From: Albidovulum sediminicola
GTDB taxonomy: Bacteria; Pseudomonadota; Alphaproteobacteria; Rhodobacterales; Rhodobacteraceae
Assembly: GCF_025751575.1 (NCBI RefSeq)
Contig: NZ_JAOWLA010000015.1
Span: 40,912-104,911, forward strand
Length of the DNA stretch: 64,000 bases
Reading direction: 5' to 3'
Below, piece by piece: positions 54,102-62,453 of the stretch (positions are counted from its first letter, which is position 1; every line of letters begins with the position of its first letter). The translations under genes and the position numbers were made by a program. The notes below the pieces were generated by a model. The model did not search any database and was not told the DNA's origin. It saw nothing but the letters and a program-made list of their open reading frames with translations.

Positions 54102-54869
54102 CTAGACGGTGAAAAGCCGTCCGTGCTGCGGCATCTTGTCGGTCACGCCGGCGAGCCGCAGGCAATGCCAGGCCAGCGCGTGGTTGGAGGAGGTGACCGG
54201 CACGCCAAGCTCCGCCTCGATCGCCGCCACGCTCGCCGCGATCCTGACCGAGGTGCAGGAGATGAAGACGGCGTCCACGTCGTTGCCCTCGGTGATCCGC
54301 GCGATGGCGGCCTTGAGGCTTGGCGTGTCGATTGAGGCGACGGTCGGATCGTGCGGCTCGTTGAAGCTGCCGAAGACCGGGACCTCGAACCCTGCCTCTT
54401 CCACCGATCTCTGCACGAAGTCGTTCACCGCGCGGGAATAGGGCGTCAGCAGCGCGATCCGCTTCGCGCCGAGCGCGCGGAAGGCGTTGAAGGCGGCAAA
54501 GGCGGGGTTGGTGGTCGCGGCCCCCGGCTTGGCGGCCTTCAGGTTCTCTGCCACGGTTTCTGTCCCCAGCACGATCGAGGCGGAGGTGCAGGCGAAGGCC
54601 AGCACATCCAACGTGTCGCCGGGCAGGATCAGGTTCGCCGTCGAGGTGATGAGCGGCAGCATCGCCCTCAGCGTCTCGGGCGTGATCTGAGGGGAATTGG
54701 CGATGCGCGCATGGTAGACGTCCACGCCGGGCAGCGTGATCATCTGCCGCAACTCGTGTTCCAGCGTGTAGTCCGTGGCAAGGACGATCACGCCGATGCG
54801 CGCGCGCGCGGCGATCACACGCTCGGTCGTGAAGGGCAGGTGTTCGATCATCTTCGTTTCAACCGTCAT
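54102..54869 (-). CDS. Asp/Glu racemase superfamily protein (maleate isomerase/arylmalonate decarboxylase-like)
   Basis: A 255-residue two-domain protein with two catalytic-type cysteines, in LAFACTSASIVLG (first half) and VFISCTSVRIAAS (second half). These motifs are shared by maleate cis-trans isomerases, arylmalonate decarboxylases and Asp/Glu/hydantoin racemases. A two-cysteine arrangement suits racemisation or isomerisation. It overlaps the dadA-like gene by 11 bases. In this operon, racemisation feeding the D-amino-acid dehydrogenase is the simplest idea. Confidence 0.85.
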   Translation of the reverse strand: MTVETKMIEHLPFTTERVIAARARIGVIVLATDYTLEHELRQMITLPGVDVYHARIANSPQITPETLRAMLPLITSTANLILPGDTLDVLAFACTSASIVLGTETVAENLKAAKPGAATTNPAFAAFNAFRALGAKRIALLTPYSRAVNDFVQRSVEEAGFEVPVFGSFNEPHDPTVASIDTPSLKAAIARITEGNDVDAVFISCTSVRIAASVAAIEAELGVPVTSSNHALAWHCLRLAGVTDKMPQHGRLFTV

Positions 54870-56106
54870 AGCGCATCCCTTCGTTCGAGTGGGTCAGGGC
54901 CTTCTGGCCGATCAGGTCGGCGGTCATCCGGGCACAGCCGTTCGACATGGTCCAGCCCATGTGGCCGTGCCCGGTGTTGAGGAAGAGGTTGTCGATGGGG
55001 GACCGGTCCACGATCGGCAGGCCGGTCGGTGTCATCGGCCTGAGCCCCGCCCAGTATTCGATGCCCGACGCCCCCAGCTTGTCGCCAAAAAGCTCGCGTG
55101 CGCGTGTCAGCATGACGTTGAAATCGGCGGGTTTATGGGCGGTGGAATAGCCCGCGATCTCCGCCGTGGCGGTCAGGCGCAGCCGCTCGCCCATCGGGCA
55201 ATAGGCCAGCAGGTTCTCCTCATCCACGCCGCCGATGGTCGGCGCCTGGTCGAGGTCGCGGGCCGAGACGGTGACCGAGTAGCCCTTGACCGGGTAGACC
55301 GGCAGGGTGAATCCCAGCGTTTCGGCCAGGTGCGGGCTGTAGACGCCAAGGCAAAGGACCACCGCATCGGCCGCGATCGATCCGGCGGACGTTTCGACCG
55401 CGCGGATGCTTCCGCCCGCTTTCGTCAGGCCCGTGACCGTAGTGCCGTAGCGGATGTCGGCGCCCATCCCGGTGCAGACCCCGGCCAGGGCGCGGGTGAA
55501 AAGCCGCGCGTCCCCGCTGGCGTCCGTTGGCGCGAAGAGACCGCCCGCGATGGCGCCGCGCGCGGTTTCCAGGCCCGGATCGGTCGCAATGACCTCATCC
55601 CGGCTCAGTTCCCGGACCTCAAGCCCCTGATCGCGCAAAAGGTCGGCGCGCTGGCTGGCCGCGCTGAACCGCTCCGCGCTCCGGTAGAAGTAAAGCAACC
55701 CGCCCCCGCGCCCGTCGTAGGTCACGCCTGTCTCGGCCACGACCTCCTCCAGCATGCGTTGCGAGAACCGGCAAAGCCGCGCCTTCACGCCGGTATTGGC
55801 CGCGGCCCGCTCGGCGGTGCATTCGCGCAGGAAGGCCAGCGCCCATTTCCACTGGCGCGGCGAAAGGCGCGGGCTGAAACGGATCGCTTGATCGCCTCGG
55901 ATGAGCGAGCGCCACATCATGCCGGGCGCGGCGGGCGAGCCCCAGGCATAGGCATGCCCGGGGGCGACAAGGCCCGCGTTCGCGTAGCTCGTGAACTCTG
56001 CCGGCGCGTCCGCACGTTCGAGGACGGTGACCGCGTGCCCGTCCCTGAGAAGCTGGTAGGCCGTCGTGATGCCCACCATTCCCGCACCGAGTACGACAAT
56101 ATGCAT
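54859..56106 (-). CDS. D-amino acid dehydrogenase-like FAD oxidoreductase
   Basis: A 415-residue flavoprotein of the DAO/DadA family. The FAD motif is VVLGAGMVGITTAYQLLRDG, with EFTSYANAGLVAPGHAYAWG typical of DadA small subunits and GLRPMTPTGLPIVDRSPIDN and TGHGHMGWTMSNG at the C-terminal FAD contact. ATG 56106 sits directly before MHIVVLGAG. It oxidises a D-amino acid to an imine/2-oxoacid at the membrane. RidA lies upstream, consistent with imine hydrolysis. Confidence 0.9.
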   Translation of the reverse strand: MHIVVLGAGMVGITTAYQLLRDGHAVTVLERADAPAEFTSYANAGLVAPGHAYAWGSPAAPGMMWRSLIRGDQAIRFSPRLSPRQWKWALAFLRECTAERAAANTGVKARLCRFSQRMLEEVVAETGVTYDGRGGGLLYFYRSAERFSAASQRADLLRDQGLEVRELSRDEVIATDPGLETARGAIAGGLFAPTDASGDARLFTRALAGVCTGMGADIRYGTTVTGLTKAGGSIRAVETSAGSIAADAVVLCLGVYSPHLAETLGFTLPVYPVKGYSVTVSARDLDQAPTIGGVDEENLLAYCPMGERLRLTATAEIAGYSTAHKPADFNVMLTRARELFGDKLGASGIEYWAGLRPMTPTGLPIVDRSPIDNLFLNTGHGHMGWTMSNGCARMTADLIGQKALTHSNEGMRYDG

Positions 56107-56141
56107 GGTCCCAACCCTCAGCCAGGCGCCCGCGCCATAGA

Positions 56142-56495
56142 TTAGCGCGCGGCGATCAACCCGATCTCGACCGTGAACTGCGGCGCGGCAAGGCGCGGCG
56201 ATTCCACCGCGGCGCGGCAGGGCGCGGCCCCACCCTTGGACCATTCGTCCCAGACGCTGTTCATCTCGGCGAAGTCGTCCATGCTGCACAGCCAGATCGT
56301 TGCTGTCAGCGCCTTGGACTTGTCGGTGCCCGCGGCGGCCAGCAATTCGTCGATCTGGTCCAGGATCGCCTTGGTCTGCTCGGCCACGCTGGCACCCGGA
56401 GCCTTCAGCGCAACTTGGCCGGCCAGATAGACCGTGTCGTTGTGGATCACGGCCTGGCTCATGCGATCGTTGGTGTTCAGGCGTTCGATGGTCAT
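56142..56495 (-). CDS. RidA-family enamine/imine deaminase
   Basis: A 117-residue trimeric RidA/YjgF-type protein. The N-terminal MSQAVIHNDTVYLAGQVAL and the C-terminal GAAPCRAAVESPRLAAPQFT (with the active-site Arg) and VEIGLIAAR match the family. It speeds hydrolysis of reactive enamine/imine products. ATG 56495 gives the normal length. It is the first gene of the minus-strand operon and divergent from a GntR gene, with a palindrome between. Confidence 0.92.
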   Translation of the reverse strand: MTIERLNTNDRMSQAVIHNDTVYLAGQVALKAPGASVAEQTKAILDQIDELLAAAGTDKSKALTATIWLCSMDDFAEMNSVWDEWSKGGAAPCRAAVESPRLAAPQFTVEIGLIAAR

Positions 56496-56546
56496 GTCGG
56501 ATCTCCCCCTTGTTTGGAATGACATTGGGCTAGCACAGGTTTCCAA

Positions 56547-56560
56547 AAGTGTATACACTT
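56547..56560. promoter_or_regulatory. GntR-type operator between ridA and the GntR gene
   Basis: AAGTGTATACACTT is a perfect 14-base palindrome located 52 bases before the ridA start and 23 bases before the GntR start. FCD-type GntR regulators bind short palindromes of the form TnGTnnnACnA. It probably controls both directions. Confidence 0.75.
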
Positions 56561-56582
56561 ATGTCGCATCGAGGATGGCTGA

Positions 56583-57260
56583 ATGGCGGTGACAAAGCGA
56601 AGGGCCGACGGCGTCGAACGGGTCTATGACCACGTCAAGGCCATGGCGATGGATTTCAGCTTCGATCCGGGGCAGAAGGTCAAGGAGGGCGAGCTTGCCG
56701 CCGAACTCGGGGTCAGCCGGATCCCGGTGCGCGAGGCGCTCAACCGCCTGGTCGCCGAAGGCTTCGTGACCTTCGTTCCGAACAAGGGCTTCTTCTGCCG
56801 CGGAATCGACCTTGCCGAAATCGACGAGATCTACGCCGTGCGCGCCGCGCTGGAGATGTGGGCCTTTCGCACGGCCTGCAAGACCGCCGCACAGGACGCG
56901 CTCGACGCGTTCTGCGGGCGTTGGGCCCGCCCGGAGATCACTGGGGAATTCCGCTCGCTCAACCGCTACGACGCGGAGTTCCATTCGAAAATGGCCGCGC
57001 TTGCGGGCAACGCCTCTCTGCTGCGGCAGCTCCGCCAGATCGAGGAGAAGATCGCGGCTTTCCGCAATCTCGAACTTGTGGATGCGGATCGCCGGGCCAA
57101 GACGCTGGGCGAACACGGGCAGATCGTGAGCCTGCTTGCCAACCGCCAGGGCGAAGCCGGCGCCCTGCTCCTTGAGCGTCACATTCTCAGCAGCGCGCGG
57201 AACGCGATCGCGGCGGCCCGGCAACGGCTTGGGCGGCGCGCGGAGGCCGGCGCGCCTTAG
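56583..57260 (+). CDS. GntR-family (FCD) regulator of the ridA-dadA operon
   Basis: A 225-residue regulator. The winged helix has ELAAELGVSRIPVREALNRL and GFVTFVPNKGFFCRGIDLAE. The FCD domain follows (YAVRAALEMWAFRTA; RYDAEFHSKMAALAGNASLL). It is divergent from ridA across 87 bases containing the AAGTGTATACACTT palindrome, so autoregulation and control of the D-amino-acid-type operon are likely. Confidence 0.9.
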   Translation: MAVTKRRADGVERVYDHVKAMAMDFSFDPGQKVKEGELAAELGVSRIPVREALNRLVAEGFVTFVPNKGFFCRGIDLAEIDEIYAVRAALEMWAFRTACKTAAQDALDAFCGRWARPEITGEFRSLNRYDAEFHSKMAALAGNASLLRQLRQIEEKIAAFRNLELVDADRRAKTLGEHGQIVSLLANRQGEAGALLLERHILSSARNAIAAARQRLGRRAEAGAP

Positions 57261-57360
57261 CCCCGCGACCGGTTTCGCGAAGCCGCCCAGATCGTGCCCG
57301 CGCGGGCGGCTGGGGGCCAGATCGGCGCCGCACGCAGGTCTGGCGACAGCCATCGCCTTC

Positions 57361-58311
57361 TCAGGACAGGGTTGAGCGATGGCTCAGCGGCGAGACGCCG
57401 AAATGGTTGCGGAACACCTTGGAGAAATGCGAGGTGGAGTTGAAGCCACAGGCCATGGCGATCTCCGCGATCGATTGCTCGCTCTGAACGATCAGGTTGC
57501 GGGCGCGGTGCAGGCGCATCTCCATCGCGTAGCGCTTGGGCGAGGTGTTGAGGTACCTGCCGAAGAGCCGCTCCAACTGCCGTGTCGAAATTCCGAGCTT
57601 TTCCGCGACCTCGTAGGGCGCAAGCGGCGTCTCGATGTTCTCTTCCATGATCTGGATGGAGCGGGCGAGATGCGCGTTTCGCATGCCGTGGCGCGACTGG
57701 AGCGAGACGCGCTGCCCCGCCGTTCCCTCGCGAACGGCGTTATAGACCATCTGGTCGGCGACGGCGGTGGCGAGGGCCGCGCCATGTTCCTTCGCGATCA
57801 GGTGCAGCATCAGGTCCGCAGCCGCCGTGCCGCCAGAGGCGGTCACGAATTTCTCATGCGCGACGAAGACGTTGCGCACCAGCCGGACAGCCGGAAACTT
57901 CTCGGTGAAGAGGTCGTGGAATTCCCAGTGGATGGCGGTATCGATGCCATCGAGGAAACCGGCCATGGCAAGGACATAGGCGCCCGAGCAGATCGCCCCG
58001 ATCCTGGAGCCGCGCGCCCGCTCGCGGCGCAGGTAGTTCAGCAGGCCGGGAGTGATCTGGTTCTGCACGCCGATGCCGGAAATCAGGAACAGCCGCTCAT
58101 CCCGCTCGATCTGCTGGAAACCGCGGTCAACGAGCGTGACGGCGCGGTTCGAGCAGGTGGCGGAGGTGCCGTTCTCCGACATCAGGGACCAGCGGTAAAG
58201 CGGCTTGCCTGAGACGAGGTTGGCGATGCGGAGGGGTTCGAGCGCGCAGGAAAACGCGAGGTGCGAGAAGTCTTCGACGAGAAGAAAGACAAAATGCGTC
58301 GTTTGGGTCAT
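57361..58311 (-). CDS. GlxA-family AraC-type regulator (GbdR/CdhR-like)
   Basis: A 316-residue regulator. The N-terminal DJ-1/PfpI-like domain includes GAICSGAYVLAMAGFLDG and TASGGTAAADLMLHL. The C-terminal AraC double helix-turn-helix shows EVAEKLGISTRQLERLFGRY and IAMACGFNSTSHFSKVFRNH. Relatives such as GbdR and CdhR control glycine betaine, carnitine or choline catabolism. This gene lies 57 bases downstream of a decayed proVWX remnant, which fits that substrate class. Confidence 0.9.
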   Translation of the reverse strand: MTQTTHFVFLLVEDFSHLAFSCALEPLRIANLVSGKPLYRWSLMSENGTSATCSNRAVTLVDRGFQQIERDERLFLISGIGVQNQITPGLLNYLRRERARGSRIGAICSGAYVLAMAGFLDGIDTAIHWEFHDLFTEKFPAVRLVRNVFVAHEKFVTASGGTAAADLMLHLIAKEHGAALATAVADQMVYNAVREGTAGQRVSLQSRHGMRNAHLARSIQIMEENIETPLAPYEVAEKLGISTRQLERLFGRYLNTSPKRYAMEMRLHRARNLIVQSEQSIAEIAMACGFNSTSHFSKVFRNHFGVSPLSHRSTLS

Positions 58312-58368
58312 GTCCGCGTGCTCAAGGGGGTGTGGGAGGCGCCGGGACGGCGCCTCCGGGCATTCAGG

Positions 58369-59196
58369 TCAGTTCGCGGCAGCCCGCGCGGCTTCCAGGC
58401 AGGCATCGTAAGCCGCCTGATGGGCGGCGATCCAGTCCGCGACGTGACGGTCGATGTCGTTCGAATTGGCCTCTCCATCTGCCATCAACTTATTTTGTGC
58501 GGAAATGTCGTTGATGTCGATCTTGACCGGCTCAAGGAGTTTCGCCGTGATCGGGCTGGCGACGGGGCGGACGGCAAGCACGAGCGCGATCGCCGTGCCG
58601 AGGCCGCCGGCGATCGCCTTGCCGGCGTCGAGACGCCCCATGGCGCGCGGCACCTCGTTGCCGAGCCCCTTGACGGCAATCATTAAGGCGATGACGGCCA
58701 TCGAGAGCGACAGCATGATGGTCGGGTTGAGCCCGGTCGGGATCGTCCGCATCGCGGCCAGAACGGGCCGGATCACCAATTCGAAGCGGTCGCTCTTGCC
58801 CGCAAGGATGCCGAGCGGCGTTCCGATCTGGACCGGCACGCCGTCCTTCATGATTGCGATGCGGTCGCAGATGCGGGTCGCCTCGTCTGGGTCATGGGTG
58901 GGGAAGATGGTGTTCTTGTGCAGTTCGTCCGAACACCCCATGAACGTCGTCTGAAGCTGCTTGCGGATCAGCGGGTCGCGGGCGGAGAACGGCTCGTCCG
59001 TCAGCAGGATCGTTGGGTCGGCGGCGATGGCGCGGGCAAGGCCCGCGCGCTGCTGCAGGCACCCCGACAACTCGTCAGCATACTTGTGATCCCATCCGGT
59101 CAGGCGCGCGGCGTCCATCGCCAGGCGCGGCTTGTCCCCGAAGGTCTTCCCGATCTGCGCGCAGCGAATGACGGTCTCGTTTTCGGATTCAGCCAT
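58369..59196 (-). pseudogene. In-frame composite remnant of proV, proW and proX
   Basis: An open frame of 275 codons made of three genes. Residues 1-30 look like a ProV N-terminus; Walker A is missing. Residues about 42-130 are ProV (LSGCLQQRAGLARAIAADP, ILLTDEPFSARDPL, THDPDEATRICDRIAIMKDG). Residues about 142-190 are the end of ProW (RPVLAAMRTIPTGLNPTIML, GLGNEVPRAMGRLDAG). Residues about 225-270 are the end of ProX (DINDISAQNKLMADGEANSN, RHVADWIAAHQ). Internal deletions have joined the glycine betaine/proline ABC importer genes in frame. Degraded residues (SGC for SGG, TDEP for MDEP, FPTHDPDEA for FITHDLDEA) argue against function. Confidence 0.85.
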
Positions 59197-59237
59197 GCGG
59201 GTCCTCTCTGTAGCGGGACAGCAACCACAAAACTTTA

Positions 59238-59269
59238 TTGTAGACAACATGTATTTTATAGATCTACAA
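59238..59269. promoter_or_regulatory. Inverted repeat / candidate GntR operator before the DapA-like operon
   Basis: TTGTAGACAA (59238-59247) is itself a TTGT-AG-ACAA palindrome. TTGTAGA (59238-59244) also pairs with TCTACAA (59263-59269) as a perfect seven-base inverted repeat, and TAGATCTA lies inside the right part. It sits in the 131-base gap between the proVWX remnant and the GntR gene, about 60-90 bases before the GntR start. Confidence 0.55.
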
Positions 59270-59327
59270 AGGGGTGCCAATACAGATTCAACGAAGGATC
59301 CTGTTGGATCGCGAAGGAGAGCCGCCC

Positions 59328-60050
59328 GTGGAAGTCGACAGCAGAAGCAAGAAGTCCATCTGCGCGGAGGATCTTCGGCGGCGGGTTCTGACGCAGGCGC
59401 TGGAGCCGGGCGTCTACCTGGACGAGACGGAGCTGGCCGAGAGCTACGGGATCTCCCGCCCGCCGCTCCGGGAGGTGCTGCGCCAGCTCGCGGGCGAGGG
59501 CTACGTCGTCCTGCATGAAAACCGCGGCGCGCAGGTCGCGCCGATGACCCACAAGACGCTGAGGAATTTCTTCGTGGCCGCGCCGATGATCTATGCCGCC
59601 ACCACGCGGCTTGCGGCTGAACACGCGACACCCGCCCAGATCGCGCGGCTCAAGGAATGTCAGTGGGCGTTCCGCCAGGCCATCAAGAACGGCGACGCGG
59701 CGGAGCGGGCGCTTGGTAACGAGCGTTTCCACTCCATCATCGGAGAGATGGCCGACAACGAATACCTGATGCCGAGCCTCAAGCGGCTCCTGATCGACCA
59801 CACCCGCATCGGCATGACCTTCTACAACCCGCGCCGGCTTGAGCTTGCCGAGCAGCGCGACCTGGCCGCCGACCAGCACGACCAGTTCATCGCGCTGATC
59901 GAGGCGGGCGACGCCGACGGCGCGGCGGAAATCGCGGTCGCGCATTGGGAACTGTCGCGCGCCCAGATCGAAAGTTTCGTCACCCCCGTGAGCATCACCA
60001 TTCCGCTGGGCCGCGCGCCCGGCGCGCAGGAGACAAGAGGAGCTTCATGA
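59328..60050 (+). CDS. GntR-family (FCD) regulator of the DapA-like/ALDH operon
   Basis: A 240-residue regulator. The winged helix shows ELAESYGISRPPLREVLRQL and GYVVLHENRGAQVAPMTHKT, with an FCD domain after (NERFHSIIGEMADNEYLMPS). GTG 59328 is favoured by AAGGAG about eight bases upstream; an ATG at 59274 in the same frame would start within five bases of the palindrome. The stop overlaps the DapA-like start (ATGA), so the regulator is co-transcribed with the enzymes it likely controls. Confidence 0.87.
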   Translation: MEVDSRSKKSICAEDLRRRVLTQALEPGVYLDETELAESYGISRPPLREVLRQLAGEGYVVLHENRGAQVAPMTHKTLRNFFVAAPMIYAATTRLAAEHATPAQIARLKECQWAFRQAIKNGDAAERALGNERFHSIIGEMADNEYLMPSLKRLLIDHTRIGMTFYNPRRLELAEQRDLAADQHDQFIALIEAGDADGAAEIAVAHWELSRAQIESFVTPVSITIPLGRAPGAQETRGAS

Positions 60051-60949
60051 AGTTCGAAGGCATTTACACCCCGGCCATTACCCCGCACCGCGAGGATGGC
60101 TCGATCGACCGCGACGCCTTTGTCGCGCAGCTTGAATACCTGATCGCCTCGGGCGTTCACGGCATCATCAACGGCGGCTCGACCGGGGAATACTACGCCC
60201 AGTCGATGCAGGAACGGATGGAGATGGCGTCGCTCGCGCGCGAGGTCACGAAGGGCCGCATTCATCTGATGATCGGCACCGTGGCGATCCGGCTGGAAGA
60301 CAGCCTGGCCATGGCCGAACACGCCGCTGCGATCGGGGCCGACAGCGTCCTGATCGGCTCGCCGCCCTATTCGGTGCCCACCGAACGCGAAAACGCGCTG
60401 AACGCGCTGGCCATCGACCGGGCCGCCGATCTGCCAGCCATGCTCTACAACTATCCCGGCCGCATGGGCATCAACATGGGCGAGGAGTTCCTGGACCGCG
60501 TGGGCCGGTCGCGGAATTTCTGCGCGATCAAGGAAAGCTCGGGCGATATCAACCGGGTGCACCTTTTGGCGCGCGACTACCCGCATATCCAGATGTCCTG
60601 CGGCATGGACGACCAGGCGCTGGAGTTCTTCGCCTGGGGCGGTCGCAGCTGGGTCTGCGGCGGCTCGAACTTCCTGCCCGCCGAGCACATCGCGCTTTAC
60701 CAGGCCTGCGCGGTCGAGGGCAACTTTGACAAGGGACGCCGGATCATGTCGGCGATGATGCCGCTGATGCGGGTGCTGGAGCAGGGCGGCAAGTTCATCC
60801 AGTGCATCAAGCACGGGTGTGAGATGATGGGCAATTACGCAGGCCCGCCGCGCCCGCCGCTGAAGCCCCTGAACAAGGACGACAAGCGCCAGCTGGAACA
60901 GACCGTGCGCGTGTTGAAAACCACCATCGCCAAGATCGTTGCGGAGTAA
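60047..60949 (+). CDS. DapA-family aldolase/dehydratase/deaminase
   Basis: A 300-residue TIM-barrel enzyme of the N-acetylneuraminate lyase/dihydrodipicolinate synthase superfamily. The Schiff-base lysine is Lys162 (AIKESSGD), the tyrosine is Tyr136 (YNYPGR), and the oxoacid-binding loop is GGSTGE (43-48). Partnered with an aldehyde dehydrogenase and an FAD oxidoreductase, it is unlikely to be the lysine-pathway DapA. A catabolic role such as deaminase or 2-oxoacid lyase producing a semialdehyde for the next enzyme is inferred. Confidence 0.9.
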   Translation: MKFEGIYTPAITPHREDGSIDRDAFVAQLEYLIASGVHGIINGGSTGEYYAQSMQERMEMASLAREVTKGRIHLMIGTVAIRLEDSLAMAEHAAAIGADSVLIGSPPYSVPTERENALNALAIDRAADLPAMLYNYPGRMGINMGEEFLDRVGRSRNFCAIKESSGDINRVHLLARDYPHIQMSCGMDDQALEFFAWGGRSWVCGGSNFLPAEHIALYQACAVEGNFDKGRRIMSAMMPLMRVLEQGGKFIQCIKHGCEMMGNYAGPPRPPLKPLNKDDKRQLEQTVRVLKTTIAKIVAE

Positions 60950-60953
60950 GGCC

Positions 60954-62453
60954 ATGACCCTTCTGACCACCGAGGAATACAAGGCCATCGCCGCCAGCCT
61001 GACCTATCCGACCGGCGCCTTCATCGACGGCAGCTTCCGCCCGGCGCTCTCGGGCGCGACCTTCGACAGCGTGAACCCGGCGACGGGCGCGGTGCTGGCC
61101 AAGGTCGCCGCCTGCGGGGCGGCGGACGTGGACTTCGCCGTCGAAAAGGCGCGCGACGCCTTCGAGGACGGCCGCTGGTCACGGCTGCATCCGCGTGAGC
61201 GCAAGGAGGTGCTGATCCGCCTGGCCAGGCTCCTCAAGCGCAACGCGCGCGACCTGGCGGTGATGGAAAGCCTCGACAGCGGCAAGACCATCTTCGACTG
61301 CGAGACGGTCGATGTGCCGGAAACCATCCACTGCCTAACCTGGCACGCGGAACTGATCGACAAGATCTACGACCAGGTCGCGCCCGCCTCCGACAACCAC
61401 ATCGCCATGGTGGTGCGTGAACCGGTGGGCGTCGTGGGGCTGGTGCTGCCCTGGAACTTCCCGCTTCTCATGTTGGCGTGGAAGATCGGACCGGCGCTGG
61501 CGGCGGGCTGCTCGGTCATCGTGAAGCCGGCGATGGAGACCTCGCTGACCGCGTTGCGCGTGGCCGAACTGGCGATGGAGGCGGGTGTTCCCGCCGGCGT
61601 CTTCAACGTCCTGCCCGGGGGCGGGGCAGAGGTGGGCGAACCCATCGGGCGGCACATGGACATCGACGCGGTCAGCTTCACAGGTTCGACCGCGACGGGG
61701 CGGCGGTTCCTGCGCTACGCGGGCGAATCCAACATGAAGGAAGTCACGCTGGAAATGGGCGGCAAGAATCCGGCCGTGGTTCTGGACGACGCCGAGAACC
61801 TCGACCGCGTGGCGGCCCATATCGTCAACGGCGCCTTCTGGAACATGGGGGAGAACTGCTCCGCCTCGTCGCGCCTGATCGTGCAGAAGGGCGTGAAGGA
61901 GGAGCTTCTGTCGCGCATCCTTGCCCATGCCCGGGAATGGCCGATGGGCGATCCGCTGGACCCGGTGAATCGCGTCGGCGCGCTGGTCAGCAAGGCGCAT
62001 TACGACAAGGTCTGTTCCTACCTTGGCGCCAAGGGACAGAAGGTGCTGCTGGGCGGCAAGGCCAGGGACGGCTTCGTCGAACCGACGATCCTCGATGTGG
62101 CCGACCGCGAGGCGCGCGCGGTGCGTGAAGAGATCTTCGGCCCGGTGCTGACGGTCCTGACCGTCGATGGCTTCGACGAGGCGATCGCGCTGGCCAACGA
62201 CACCGAATACGGGCTGGCGGCCTCGATCTTCACCGCGAACGTCAAGAAGGCGATCCGTGGCGCCCGCGCGATCCGCGCCGGCACGGTGACGGTCAACAGC
62301 TTCGGCGAGGGCGACATCTCCACCCCCTTCGGCGGCTTCAAGGCCAGCGGTTTCGGCGGGCGCGACAACGGCATCCACGCCCACGACCAGTATACCCAGC
62401 TGAAGACCATCTGGGTGGACCTGGCCGACGACGCCGACGAGGCGGTCAATTGA
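60954..62453 (+). CDS. Aldehyde dehydrogenase
   Basis: A 499-residue NAD(P)-dependent enzyme. The Rossmann region includes LVLPWNFPLLMLAWKIGPAL and SFTGSTATGRRFL. The catalytic Glu is at about residue 267 (TLEMGGKNP), and the catalytic Cys is residue 302 (GENCSASS), exactly the canonical numbering. EEIFGPVLTV and the C-terminal TPFGGFKASGFG are present. The subfamily resembles gamma-glutamyl-gamma-aminobutyraldehyde or semialdehyde dehydrogenases. It starts four bases after the DapA-like stop. Confidence 0.94.
   Translation: MTLLTTEEYKAIAASLTYPTGAFIDGSFRPALSGATFDSVNPATGAVLAKVAACGAADVDFAVEKARDAFEDGRWSRLHPRERKEVLIRLARLLKRNARDLAVMESLDSGKTIFDCETVDVPETIHCLTWHAELIDKIYDQVAPASDNHIAMVVREPVGVVGLVLPWNFPLLMLAWKIGPALAAGCSVIVKPAMETSLTALRVAELAMEAGVPAGVFNVLPGGGAEVGEPIGRHMDIDAVSFTGSTATGRRFLRYAGESNMKEVTLEMGGKNPAVVLDDAENLDRVAAHIVNGAFWNMGENCSASSRLIVQKGVKEELLSRILAHAREWPMGDPLDPVNRVGALVSKAHYDKVCSYLGAKGQKVLLGGKARDGFVEPTILDVADREARAVREEIFGPVLTVLTVDGFDEAIALANDTEYGLAASIFTANVKKAIRGARAIRAGTVTVNSFGEGDISTPFGGFKASGFGGRDNGIHAHDQYTQLKTIWVDLADDADEAVN

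Noticed and set aside
58369..59196. Functional glycine betaine transporter subunit
   Set aside because: Walker A is missing, the LSGGQ-type signature is altered, and parts of three different proteins are fused after deletions.
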